This document shows, piece by piece, positions 7,409 to 15,782 of a stretch of 48,317 nucleotides of DNA. Position 1 is the first letter of the stretch, and every line of letters starts with the position of its first letter. The notes under the pieces are model-generated. The model searched no databases and was not told the origin of the DNA. It worked only from the letters and a program-made list of their open reading frames with translations. The position numbers and the translations under genes are program-made. The DNA is from an uncultured Acidimicrobiales bacterium (GTDB taxonomy: Bacteria; Actinomycetota; Acidimicrobiia; Acidimicrobiales; SZUA-35), in the NCBI GenBank assembly GCA_937925335.1, contig CALEWY010000066.1:1-48317 (forward strand), written 5' to 3'.

Positions 7409-8341
7409 GTGCCAAACTCTGAAACAGTGCCCCTCGTCAGCGCAAGAAACGTCTCAAAGAGCTACGGCTCCCATGTTGCGCTCTCCGACGTGTCCTTCGA
7501 CATCGAACCGGGCATCACGGGTGTCCTCGGCGCAAACGGAGCCGGGAAGACCACCATCCTCGGCATGATCATCGGTCTGCACAAGAGCGACGGTGGTCAG
7601 CTGCAAGTGCTCGAACAAGATCCGTGGTTTGCCGGGAGCGATGTCCGAATGCGGCTCGGCTACGCGCCTGAGCACCACACATTGCCGCCGACGATGCAGG
7701 CGGCCGACTTCGTGCAGCACGTTGCCGAACTTCATGGCTTGCCGAAAACCGAAGCGATCACTCGATCGAGCGATGCGCTCTGGCTGGTGGGCCTTGGCGA
7801 GGAACGATTCCGCCCCATGGGTTCGATGAGCACCGGCCAGCGCCAGCGGGTGAAGCTCGCCCAGGCCATTGCTCATGATCCAGCGATCGTGATGCTCGAC
7901 GAACCAACCGATGGTCTCGATCCTGTGCAGCGCGACGCCATGCTCGATCTGATTCGCGATGTTGCTGAACGCTTTGGCATCAGCGTGATCTTGTCGTCGC
8001 ACTTGCTCGAAGAGGTCGAGCAGATTTGTGACGGCGTCGTGATCATCGGCGAGGGTCGCACACTTGCTTCGGGTTCGCTCGATTCGCTCGTCAACTCCGA
8101 AGCGACCGGTGTGGTCGTCGAGGTCGATGCCGACGATCGTGCCGTCGCCGCATTCGCCGCCCAGCTCCAAGCAAGGGGTGCCTCGGTCACGATTCACCAG
8201 CGACGGGTCACCATCGAGGGCTCCGACGATTCGGTGTTCGACCTCGCTCGCGATGTTTGCGCCGACGAAGGCCTCGGCATCGTGCGCATGTCTCGCCGCC
8301 GCCTCAGTCTTGAAGACGTGTTCTTGGAGAGCCTCGGATGA
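7409..8341 (+). CDS. ABC transporter ATP-binding protein (module 1)
   Basis: 310-aa nucleotide-binding subunit of an ABC-2 type exporter. Walker A GANGAGKTT, Q-loop region RLGYAPEHHT, a degenerate signature STGQRQRVKLAQ, Walker B VMLDEPTDGLDP and H-loop SSHLLEEV are all present. The C-terminal ~90 residues form the regulatory extension common to the CcmA/NatA group. The start is GTG 7409, in a GGGGGTCAAC context: the ABC domain begins about 12 codons later. The longer open frame from 7289 adds a Trp/Val-rich stretch with no family match. First gene of a four-gene operon; its stop overlaps the permease start (ATGA). Confidence 0.88.
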   Translation: MPNSETVPLVSARNVSKSYGSHVALSDVSFDIEPGITGVLGANGAGKTTILGMIIGLHKSDGGQLQVLEQDPWFAGSDVRMRLGYAPEHHTLPPTMQAADFVQHVAELHGLPKTEAITRSSDALWLVGLGEERFRPMGSMSTGQRQRVKLAQAIAHDPAIVMLDEPTDGLDPVQRDAMLDLIRDVAERFGISVILSSHLLEEVEQICDGVVIIGEGRTLASGSLDSLVNSEATGVVVEVDADDRAVAAFAAQLQARGASVTIHQRRVTIEGSDDSVFDLARDVCADEGLGIVRMSRRRLSLEDVFLESLG

Positions 8342-9276
8342 CGACCCCCAATCCAATCGTCCCGACATCGCCTGCTTCCCCGGCCGATCCGGCCAACCCG
8401 ATCGCGGGCACGGCGCAGATCTTCGACCAGGGCTACCGCCGCTACGAGGGTGAGCGCACCGGTGTCGCCGGAGCGATGAGCTCACTCGTGCGAGCGACCT
8501 GGCGCCAAGCGCTTGGTCTGAAGCGCCAAACACGGAACAAGCTCATTCCGTTCATGATCATCGTCTTTGCGTTCGTCCCCGCCGTGGTGTTCGTGGGCTT
8601 GGCAGCGCTGTTGCCCGATGATTTCGTGAACGAGCTTCCGACCTATGTCGAGTACTACGGCTTCGTGGTCGCTGCGATCTATCTCTTTGCGGCCTTTGTG
8701 TCCTCGGCCATCTTGTGCGAGGACCGGCGCACCGGAATGTTGGGTGTCTACCTGTCGTCGCCTCTGGATCGGCGCACCTATCTCGCCGGGAAGGCCATCG
8801 CCTTCTGCACGCTGCTCTTCATCGTCACAATCTTGCCGATCCTTCTCATGCTGTTGGCCTACAGCTTGCAAAACGCAGGCCCTGACGGTTTCGGCAACTG
8901 GATCGAAACGTTTGCCAAGATCGTGCTCTCGGGCGTGGCGTTTGGTCTCGTCTTCGCCTTCCCAAGCCTTGCTGTGGCCTCGACCACCGATCGCTGGGTC
9001 GTCGCGACCGCCACGAACGCAGCCATGTTCCCCGCCTCAGCAGTTGTGACCGACCTCTTGGTCGGCGAAGGAAACCTGACTCCTCATCTTCGCCTTCTCA
9101 ACATTCCCGGCTTGGCCCGAGAGCTCACGTTCCGGATCTTCAACGAGCCTCAGGCCAGCCTCTGGTCACGATTCGACAATCCGACGTGGACTCTTGTTCT
9201 CGCAGCGCTCGGGTGGATTCTCGTCTCTGGCGGAATCGTGTGGGCGAACTACCGACGATTGCTGGTTCGACGATGA
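8338..9276 (+). CDS. ABC-2 type transporter permease (module 1)
   Basis: 312-aa membrane subunit with about six transmembrane segments: roughly residues 73-95, 105-130, 155-185, 195-220, 225-245 and one near the C-terminus. A ~60-residue cytoplasmic N-terminal region includes QGYRRYEGERTGV, a motif commonly seen ahead of the first helix in this permease group. CEDRRTGMLGVYLSSPLDRRTYLAGK matches the coupling-helix region. It starts inside the stop of the upstream ATPase and ends inside the start of the next ATPase, so all four subunits should be made together. Substrate unknown. Confidence 0.85.
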   Translation: MTTPNPIVPTSPASPADPANPIAGTAQIFDQGYRRYEGERTGVAGAMSSLVRATWRQALGLKRQTRNKLIPFMIIVFAFVPAVVFVGLAALLPDDFVNELPTYVEYYGFVVAAIYLFAAFVSSAILCEDRRTGMLGVYLSSPLDRRTYLAGKAIAFCTLLFIVTILPILLMLLAYSLQNAGPDGFGNWIETFAKIVLSGVAFGLVFAFPSLAVASTTDRWVVATATNAAMFPASAVVTDLLVGEGNLTPHLRLLNIPGLARELTFRIFNEPQASLWSRFDNPTWTLVLAALGWILVSGGIVWANYRRLLVRR

Positions 9277-10280
9277 CTGATCTTTCCATTCCTCAGTCCT
9301 CCAACGGCATCGCTCCCGTTACCGCCTCCGCTCCCCCGGCGCCGGCTGCTTGGCCGCCGGCCGACGCAACCGTTGTCGCCTACGACGTGAGCAAGAGCTT
9401 CAAGGGTGTCGTTGCCGTCTCGAACGTTTCGATCGCGATCACACCCGGCGTCACAGGCCTGCTCGGGCCAAACGGCGCCGGCAAGTCAACCCTGCTCCGC
9501 ATGTTGTCGGGCCAGATCAAACCATCGAGTGGTTCGGTGTGGGTGGCTGGCGGCGACCCACGCTCCGATGCCGAGGCGCGAGGTCGAATCGGGCTCGTAC
9601 CCCAACAAGACGGTGTGTTCGAAGGCGAGAAAGCGATCGACATCGTGTCGCTCGCGGCGACGCTCAGCGGGCTGGATCAACCAACCGAACGAGCCGCTCA
9701 TGCACTCGGCCTCGTCGAGATGGATCCTGGGCTCGAACGCCCAGTCGGCACCTTTTCGAAGGGCATGCGCCAACGCGTCAAGATCGCTCAAGCGCTCGTG
9801 CACGACCCCATCGTGTTGATGATGGACGAGCCGTTGAACGGACTCGACCCGAAGCAACGTCGCCAGATGATCGAGCTGTTTCACGGTCTCGGCGATGCGG
9901 GCAAGACCGTGCTCGTCTCCAGCCATGTGCTCGATGAGGTCGAGCGCTTCGGTTCCCTGGTCATCGTGATCGCCAAGGGACGCCTCGCCGCCCAGGGTGA
10001 CTTCCGAGCCATCCGAGGCTTGATGGACAATCAGCCGTTGCGGGTTCGGATCCAGTGCACGGCCGGCCGCCAGCTTGGCGCTGCACTCGTTGCCTCCGGC
10101 TCGGTAATGGGCTGTCGGGTCGATTCCGACTCGTTGATCGAAGTGACGACGAACGACATTCGTCAGCTGCGACGGGAGCTCGCTCCGTTCGCACGTCACT
10201 ACGGCGGCCGACTCGAAGAAGTGATTCCGCTCGACGACGACCTCGAGAGCGTCTTCCGCTACCTGGTCGGTGACCGATGA
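9273..10280 (+). CDS. ABC transporter ATP-binding protein (module 2)
   Basis: 335-aa second nucleotide-binding subunit. Walker A GPNGAGKSTLL, signature FSKGMRQRVKIAQ, Walker B LMMDEPLNGLDP and H-loop SSHVLDEVE are intact. A Pro/Ala-rich N-terminal ~35 residues precede the domain. The start is ATG 9273, overlapping the permease stop; the longer frame upstream lies within the permease gene and is not supported. Its ABC core is clearly different from that of module 1, so this is a second module and not a recent tandem duplicate. Confidence 0.9.
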   Translation: MTDLSIPQSSNGIAPVTASAPPAPAAWPPADATVVAYDVSKSFKGVVAVSNVSIAITPGVTGLLGPNGAGKSTLLRMLSGQIKPSSGSVWVAGGDPRSDAEARGRIGLVPQQDGVFEGEKAIDIVSLAATLSGLDQPTERAAHALGLVEMDPGLERPVGTFSKGMRQRVKIAQALVHDPIVLMMDEPLNGLDPKQRRQMIELFHGLGDAGKTVLVSSHVLDEVERFGSLVIVIAKGRLAAQGDFRAIRGLMDNQPLRVRIQCTAGRQLGAALVASGSVMGCRVDSDSLIEVTTNDIRQLRRELAPFARHYGGRLEEVIPLDDDLESVFRYLVGDR

Positions 10281-10996
10281 CTCCCCTCCTTGCGCTCTAC
10301 CGCGTGCTCAGCCGCAATCTTCTTTCCCGGGGCCGTCTCACGCTGATCGGAATGCTCGGTGTGTTGTCCATCCTCGTCGCCTTTGCGATCAATCGAGGAA
10401 ACGATGGCGACCCTGGCCTTGACGCAGGCGTGACATTCGTGTGGTTCCTCGGCCTCGGTCTCGTCGTGCCGATCATCAGCCTGGTGCTCGCGAGCTCGTC
10501 ATTCGGCGACCTCGTGGAAGATGAGACCCTCGTTTACCTCTGGCACAGACCATCACCTCGATGGATGCTGGCCGTGGCTGCGTGGGCATCGTCGACAACC
10601 GTTGCCATCCCCGCAACCGTGATCCCACTGTCGGTCGCCGGTTACATCGCCTCCGGATTCGACCTCAAAGTCTTCGGTGCCTCGGCGCTTGCGATCACGG
10701 TCGCCACGGCGGCGTACTCGTCACTCTTTGTCTTTCTGGGGCTGCTCGTTCGCCGAGCGTTGATCTGGGGCCTGATGTATCTGTTCATCTGGGAACTGTT
10801 CGTCGCTCGTGTCGGCAACGGTGCGGCAACGCTGTCGATCATCACCTACCCATCGTCGATCCTTGCGAGCATCGCCGACGTCGAGCTCGCCCAAGCCGAT
10901 CGCTCGGTCCTCACGGGAATCCTCGTCCCGCTGATCGTGAGCGCCATCGCCATGGCCCTCACCACCTGGCGTCTCGACAACGTCGACGTCGCGTAA
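10277..10996 (+). CDS. ABC-2 type transporter permease (module 2)
   Basis: 239-aa membrane protein with about six hydrophobic segments (around residues 18-38, 52-75, 97-118, 130-155, 158-180 and 205-225). EDETLVYLWHRPSPRWMLAVAAW is the cytoplasmic coupling region between segments 2 and 3. Shorter than the module 1 permease. The start overlaps the stop of the second ATPase, making this the last gene of the operon. The downstream non-coding stretch carries REP-like palindromes. Confidence 0.8.
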   Translation: MTPLLALYRVLSRNLLSRGRLTLIGMLGVLSILVAFAINRGNDGDPGLDAGVTFVWFLGLGLVVPIISLVLASSSFGDLVEDETLVYLWHRPSPRWMLAVAAWASSTTVAIPATVIPLSVAGYIASGFDLKVFGASALAITVATAAYSSLFVFLGLLVRRALIWGLMYLFIWELFVARVGNGAATLSIITYPSSILASIADVELAQADRSVLTGILVPLIVSAIAMALTTWRLDNVDVA

Positions 10997-11036
10997 CTCA
11001 CCTCTCTACCGCCAAACGCTCGCTTGCGTCTACCGG

Positions 11037-11238
11037 CTGCGATCTCTGAGACCGCAGTGGGTTTGCGACCGGCTGTGGTCTCAGAGGCAGCAGCCACCTC
11101 GAAATTCGCTGCAGCGCCCTGACCAGGGAAAGCGCTCGGATATCGGAGAAATCACGCGCCCTCCAGCGCGGTTTTGACCCTCTGCGGTCTCTGAGACGGC
11201 AGAGGGTTCACGACCGGCTGTGGTCTCAGAGACCACAG
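11037..11238. repeat. REP-like palindrome cluster (two copies of a 57-bp double palindrome)
   Basis: Four 21-bp palindromes of consensus CTGYGGTCTCNGAGACCRCAG lie at 11037-11057, 11073-11093, 11182-11202 and 11218-11238. They form two pairs, each separated by exactly 15 bp that end in GCGACCGG or ACGACCGG. The fourth palindrome is perfect (10-bp arms around one central base); the first and third have one arm mismatch each; the second is decayed. Together with flanks this fills the non-coding gap between the ABC operon and the MATE gene. The arrangement resembles REP/BIME elements. Confidence 0.8.
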
Positions 11239-11295
11239 TGGGTCTTGGGGGTGTGGGCTTGGCGGGTTTTTGGGGTGAGCGGGCAGACTGGCGGC

Positions 11296-12618
11296 GTGTT
11301 GGCGTCGTTGCGGAGTCCCTATGACGCTGAGATCGCGAAGCTGGCAATTCCTGCGCTTGGGAGCCTCGTTGCCGAACCGCTCTACGTCCTCGCTGACACG
11401 GCGATCGTTGGCAACATCGGCACGACTGAACTCGCCGGCCTCGCTCTTGCGTCGACCGTGTTGCTCACCGTGCACGCGGTGATGATCTTCCTCGCGTATG
11501 GCACAACCGGGCCTGTGGCTCGTCTCATTGGCTCAGGCGACACCACGGCTGCCGCCCATCGCTCACTCCAAGGCATCTGGCTCGCCGGGATCCTCGGCAT
11601 CGGCTCATCGATCCTGCTGTGGGCTGGCGGGCGAACATTCCTTGGCTGGCTCGGCGGAAGTGGCGCGGAACTCGTCGCCGCTGAGACCTACCTCAACGTC
11701 TCACTGCTCGGCTTTCCGTTCCTGCTTCTCGCGCTTGCCGCAAACGGTTCGTTCCATGGCAGACAGAACGCCGTGATCCCGCTCGCACTAGCGATCGCCG
11801 GCGCCGCCATCAACATCGTGATCGAGCTGATCTTGATCCCCGGCCTCGGATACGGCATCGGCGCCTCGGCGCTCTCAACGGTCATCGCTCAGGTCATCGT
11901 TGGCATCACCGCGACCGTGCTCGTCCTCCGGTGGTCGATCGCCTCCGGCGCTGTCAATCGCCCCGACCGCGCGACGATGGCCGCTCTCCTCGGAACCAGC
12001 AAAGCGCTCATCGTCCGCACGATGAGCCTTCGTGGATCCTTCACCCTTTCCACCGCAATCGCTGCCAGCCTCGGTGTTGTCGACGTTGCGGCTCACCAGG
12101 TCGCCCTCGCCGTGTGGAGCACACTTGCGCTCGCGCTCGATGCCGTCGCGATCGCTGGCCAGTCGCTCACCGGCAAGTGGCTCGGCGTTGGCGATCTCAC
12201 GCGAGCACGAGCTGCCACGAGACGCATGATCGAAGTCGACGTCGCCGTCGGCGTGGTCGTTGGCCTGATCATCGTGGTCTTCCGCCAGCCGCTCGCCGGC
12301 CTCTTCTCCGACGATCAGGAACTCGTCGACCTCATCGCCTTCACACTTGCCCATGTTGGAGCCCAACAACCGCTCAACGGCGTTGTCTTCGCCCTCGATG
12401 GGATCCTCATCGGGGCGGGCGACCTTAACTATCTCGCCATCGGCATGGTCGGAGCAGGCGTGGCATTCGTCGGGTTGTGCGCGGTCATCATCACGACCGG
12501 AGCCGGACTCGGCTGGCTCTGGGCCGCCATCGCAGCCTTCATGGCAATTCGCGCCGTTCCGCTCGTGCTCAGATGGCGCCAAGACGCTTGGCTCACGGCA
12601 GCACCAACCTCAGTCTGA
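11296..12618 (+). CDS. MATE family efflux transporter (DinF-like)
   Basis: 440-aa, 12-helix antiporter of the MATE/DinF family, exporting small cationic compounds or metabolites against H+ or Na+. Family marks include PALGSLVAEPLYVLADTAIVG near the N-terminus, the equivalent PLNGVVFALDGILIGAGD in the second half, and VAAHQVALAVWSTL. The start is taken as GTG 11296: the sequence matches DinF proteins from about residue 8, and CAGACT ends 6 nt upstream. Alternative in-frame GTG codons at 11275 and 11251 and TTG 11245 would add up to 17 residues overlapping the palindrome flank. Confidence 0.88.
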   Translation: MLASLRSPYDAEIAKLAIPALGSLVAEPLYVLADTAIVGNIGTTELAGLALASTVLLTVHAVMIFLAYGTTGPVARLIGSGDTTAAAHRSLQGIWLAGILGIGSSILLWAGGRTFLGWLGGSGAELVAAETYLNVSLLGFPFLLLALAANGSFHGRQNAVIPLALAIAGAAINIVIELILIPGLGYGIGASALSTVIAQVIVGITATVLVLRWSIASGAVNRPDRATMAALLGTSKALIVRTMSLRGSFTLSTAIAASLGVVDVAAHQVALAVWSTLALALDAVAIAGQSLTGKWLGVGDLTRARAATRRMIEVDVAVGVVVGLIIVVFRQPLAGLFSDDQELVDLIAFTLAHVGAQQPLNGVVFALDGILIGAGDLNYLAIGMVGAGVAFVGLCAVIITTGAGLGWLWAAIAAFMAIRAVPLVLRWRQDAWLTAAPTSV

Positions 12619-12641
12619 ATGCAACCCATAGCGAGTTAGAG

Positions 12642-13388
12642 ATGAGAGCACGGGAACTCAACGCTCCGCTGACTCGTCCAAGCATCATGCGCATCACTCC
12701 CCGAGTCCCCGAACGAGCAAGTTGCCGACGAGTCATCGTCATGGCCGCTGGTCTACTCACCGTGTGCACTTCGTGTTCAGCGCCTCGAACCGAGGCCACG
12801 GATGCTCGCCCAGAACAAACGGCAATCGGGAACACTGGTCCCGCGACTCCGGGCTTTCTCAACGATTGCATCGCCGACCCATCGCTGGAGATTGCGAATG
12901 ACGCCGACCAGCTGGCTAGAGACTTCCAAGTCGGTGCGACAGACGCGATTGCGGCAGCGTGCGTCAACGACGCGCTCGAACGTCAAATCGCGTCCGTCGG
13001 CCTCGTTGCAGGACCCTCATTCGGTGGGCTCTGGCTCAACCGAGACGAGCCCCGCGCTTCCATCACGATCGCTGTTGTGGAGGGCACTTCGCCGGACACC
13101 GTCGAGGACATGCGACAGACACTTCCCAGCTGGGCCGACGTCCTCATCGTCGAGCGGCCGTTCTCGCTCAAGGAGGGACAGCGCCTGTTTGCAGAACTGA
13201 TGGCCGACGTCGAAGATCTTGTGATCATCGGCGGGGCGTACGATCCGCGCAGCGCCACTTTTGAGATCGAAATCGGGACCGAGGCTTCGGGCGAACTCGA
13301 AACCCAAGTCGCCGACCGAGCGGCAGCGCTACTCGGTGATGCCCCATTCCGAATCAGCCGACTCGATTCGGTTGAGGGTCTCGGTTAG
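12642..13388 (+). CDS. Hypothetical secreted protein or lipoprotein
   Basis: 248-aa protein of unknown family. After a basic N-terminus comes a short hydrophobic stretch (VIVMAAGLLTVCTSC) that could be a signal peptide. The Cys in CTSC is a possible but non-standard lipidation site because position -3 is Cys. The mature part is alpha/beta with many acidic residues and two cysteines (NDCIAD, AACVND). ATG 12642 gives a 29-residue pre-signal tail; ATG 12687 or 12741 are reasonable alternatives. It is convergent with, and shares stop-codon bases with, the next lipoprotein gene. Function not recognised. Confidence 0.6.
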   Translation: MRARELNAPLTRPSIMRITPRVPERASCRRVIVMAAGLLTVCTSCSAPRTEATDARPEQTAIGNTGPATPGFLNDCIADPSLEIANDADQLARDFQVGATDAIAAACVNDALERQIASVGLVAGPSFGGLWLNRDEPRASITIAVVEGTSPDTVEDMRQTLPSWADVLIVERPFSLKEGQRLFAELMADVEDLVIIGGAYDPRSATFEIEIGTEASGELETQVADRAAALLGDAPFRISRLDSVEGLG

Positions 13389-14041
13389 CCATCCGAACAA
13401 CTGCGTTCGAGGGCGCGCAACTGATCGACCATCGCTGAGTCGTTTCGTTCGACCAGCGCCGTCGCAATCGCCTCGTCACCCCACTCGATCGAGTCGAACA
13501 ATCGGGTCTGGAACCATCTGAGATCATCAAGCTCTTGTTGGCCTGAAGCGTCGGCCGCATCCGCCAGCACATCGTCGACAATCGCCACCGCTCGCTCCCG
13601 ATCGCTTTCGATCACACCGGCCAGCCACAGGTCGACAGGATCCAAGATCGTCGCGAGCCAGAGCGCGCGACAGAGCTGAACCTCCACAGAGCCCGTATCA
13701 CACGAAGCTCGCAAACCCCGTTCCTGCTGGGCCTCAGCCTGTTCGATGACCCACACCAAGCCCTCGACGACGCTTCGATCGAGCAAGGACTCATCGGCCA
13801 CAGGCACTCCAAACGACGCCTCGCACCCACCGACCGGTTCGGCATCAGCTCCGCCATCGTCGACGACCCCCTCCGTCTCAACAACCCGTGCAGAAGCCGG
13901 CTCAACGAGCGCGACTTCCGGCACCGCATTCGCCGGCAACACCGATGAGCGCCCGGCACACCCTGCCAGCGTCACCATCGCAGCCATGGCCACAACTCTC
14001 ACGAACACCGTTCGGTCCATCACCATCTCCCATCGCTTCAT
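13385..14041 (-). CDS. Hypothetical lipoprotein
   Basis: 218-aa protein with a clear signal peptide ending in a lipobox: MAAMVTLAGCAGRS, with Cys as the lipidated residue. The mature protein has an Asp/Glu-rich, mainly helical sequence with Cys residues (GGCEASF, ASCDTG, LCRALW, RSCSDG) that may form disulfides. No family was recognised. The start is ATG 14041, preceded by CGGAGCTG as Shine-Dalgarno; the open frame further upstream has no signal and runs into the neighbour. Its TAA overlaps the TAG of the convergent gene (shared bases 13385-13388). It is 28 bp downstream of the sigma-factor operon and may be co-transcribed with it. Confidence 0.7.
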   Translation of the reverse strand: MKRWEMVMDRTVFVRVVAMAAMVTLAGCAGRSSVLPANAVPEVALVEPASARVVETEGVVDDGGADAEPVGGCEASFGVPVADESLLDRSVVEGLVWVIEQAEAQQERGLRASCDTGSVEVQLCRALWLATILDPVDLWLAGVIESDRERAVAIVDDVLADAADASGQQELDDLRWFQTRLFDSIEWGDEAIATALVERNDSAMVDQLRALERSCSDG

Positions 14042-14069
14042 CAGCTCCGGGGGAAGGTGCGAGTCGAAC

Positions 14070-15782
14070 CTACGGAATCCAAAGATGAACGGCGACGCCG
14101 ACGATCTGCGGACCCTCCGGTCCTGGCTCCAAGAACAGCGTGAACGACCGATCGACGTCACCACCGGCGACGTCAACGGCACTCACCTCAACCGCTTCGA
14201 GACCGGCGAACTCAGTGTTGATCCAGTCCTGCACGATCGGGTACGACGACGATGCAGCGCCCTCGGCTCGCACCGACACCGTCAGCTCGAGTGCGGGCGA
14301 CATGAACCGAAGTGGTGTCTCGGTGATTTCGCCAACGCTGAACGTCTCCTCCGGCACCGCCCAGGTTCGTGGTGTGTCCCAGAACGCTTCCGTCGACATC
14401 GACGCTCCGTCGATGGACGGCAAGTCGAGCGGCCAGCCGACGAGCACTGGTTTCGCCGTCGACCAGGGCAGCCACATCATGTCGACGGCGTTTCCAGAAG
14501 AGACGCTCTGCGCGAACTGGTTGCCGACGGCGAGCAGGATCTCGTCGTCGATGTCACCATCTCGCACCAAGAACCGACGGTTGACCCAACCCTCGCCGCC
14601 AGATGGCGTGGTGACAGCCCAGAAGACCGATCCTCCGACGAAGGCTGGCAGCCGACCGCGCCGCCGGATGCCGGAGGTGCCAGCAGGGAGAGTCTCCAGC
14701 ACCTCGCCTTCGCCGAGACTGGGTGTGGAGCGCAGATTCAGACCGCCGTCTTCATCGTCGAGATCGATGTGGGAGACCGTGTAGGTCGTCGCATCTGGTT
14801 CGAGATCCCACTCAACCGGCACCGCAGAAAAGGGTGGCGTCACGAAGTCGACAGGCACATCGCTGATCGCGACGACCCAACCGTGCTCGCGGCCTGTCGC
14901 TTCGACGGAGACCTCATACGGCGAGAGCTCCCAGCCAGCCAATGTTGGCTGCTGGTCGAGCATCAGACCGTCAAAGGATGAGATGAGCCGCACGGCGACG
15001 GACGCCTCAAACCCAGAGCCCTCGCCCGCAACCGTGATTGTGGAATCGGTAAACGTGGCTCCCGGCGCTGGCGACTCGATGGTCATCCCCGCGTTGGTCG
15101 CCTCAGCGACGGCGTAGTAGATCGTGCCCGATTCGCCTGTCGTCGTCTCGAAACGAAGCTCGCCAGCGACGGTGTCGCTGGGATCGCCGTTCTCGTCGAG
15201 CGACAGAACCAGTGCTCGGTCGTCTTTGATGTCAAAGCCGGCGTACGGCAAACGAATGAGCGCCATGAACGCAGCCGCCGCTTCTTCGCGGGTGCGACGA
15301 ATCGGCCCGGCGACGAAGCCTTCGGCACTCGCAACGTCTGGCAAGGCCTCGGAGGTCGAATCGGCTTCGACCCCATCGGCTTCACCTTCAGACGCAACAT
15401 CGTCAAGCGGCGCCTCATCCTCTTCGATCGGTTCGGTTGTGGTCGGAGCGGTCGTGGTCGTCGGCAGCGTTGTGGTGGGGTTGTCGTTCGCCGTATCGAT
15501 CTCTTGGCTTGGGGTCCGCGTGAGCGCCGCGACGCTGAAGATCGCAACCGCAAGGATCACGGCGGCGATCGCAAGCTGTTGAGGCGCAAAGCCAAACCGG
15601 TGGCCGCTTCGGCCTTCACCCCCGGCCTGCGCCGACGCCAACTGCTCGCGCAAGCGAAGGAGCGAACCGGGATCAGGCTCGATTCGATCACCCTGCGCAC
15701 GAAGCGTGGATGCCAGCCGGGCTTCTTCAGCGGTTGATCCGTCAAGGCCGTCAGATGGCGTCGTGTTCATTGGCTCATCCAT
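14070..15782 (-). CDS. Membrane-bound sigma-factor partner with Gmad2-like and SH3-like domains
   Basis: 570-aa protein with one transmembrane segment (about residues 68-87). The ~67-residue cytoplasmic part is acidic and helical (LASTLRAQGDRIEPDPGSLLRLREQLASA), a plausible anti-sigma segment without a zinc motif. Outside the membrane come a Thr/Pro and acidic linker (residues ~100-155), a Gmad2/Ig-like region near 232-320 (MTIESPAPGATFTDSTITVAGEG), a bacterial SH3-like region near 346-407 (GGLNLRSTPSLGEGEVLETLPAGT, then GEGWVNRRFLV), and an unassigned beta-rich C-terminal domain. The start ATG overlaps the sigma gene by 8 bp and has a strong GAGGAGG Shine-Dalgarno. Probably an envelope-sensing regulator of that sigma factor. 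Confidence 0.75.
   Translation of the reverse strand: MDEPMNTTPSDGLDGSTAEEARLASTLRAQGDRIEPDPGSLLRLREQLASAQAGGEGRSGHRFGFAPQQLAIAAVILAVAIFSVAALTRTPSQEIDTANDNPTTTLPTTTTAPTTTEPIEEDEAPLDDVASEGEADGVEADSTSEALPDVASAEGFVAGPIRRTREEAAAAFMALIRLPYAGFDIKDDRALVLSLDENGDPSDTVAGELRFETTTGESGTIYYAVAEATNAGMTIESPAPGATFTDSTITVAGEGSGFEASVAVRLISSFDGLMLDQQPTLAGWELSPYEVSVEATGREHGWVVAISDVPVDFVTPPFSAVPVEWDLEPDATTYTVSHIDLDDEDGGLNLRSTPSLGEGEVLETLPAGTSGIRRRGRLPAFVGGSVFWAVTTPSGGEGWVNRRFLVRDGDIDDEILLAVGNQFAQSVSSGNAVDMMWLPWSTAKPVLVGWPLDLPSIDGASMSTEAFWDTPRTWAVPEETFSVGEITETPLRFMSPALELTVSVRAEGAASSSYPIVQDWINTEFAGLEAVEVSAVDVAGGDVDRSFTLFLEPGPEGPQIVGVAVHLWIP

Noticed and set aside
7330-7419. Short leader ORF overlapping the first ABC ATPase start
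   Set aside because: An open frame of about 29 codons from GTG 7330 ends just inside the ATPase gene. Its -10-like AAGGAT is only 5 nt upstream and it has no conserved feature; too weak.
7454-8533. 359-codon frame antisense to the first ABC ATPase
   Set aside because: Opposite strand of a well-conserved ABC gene; the translation has no motif.
11037-11238. CRISPR array
   Set aside because: Only four palindromes in two pairs with a shared spacer; no variable spacers and no cas genes.
11875-12582. Long open frame antisense to the MATE gene (235 codons)
   Set aside because: It is the complement of a clear membrane transporter. Its composition (Asp/Glu/His/Gly-rich, no motif) is typical of antisense frames in GC-rich DNA.
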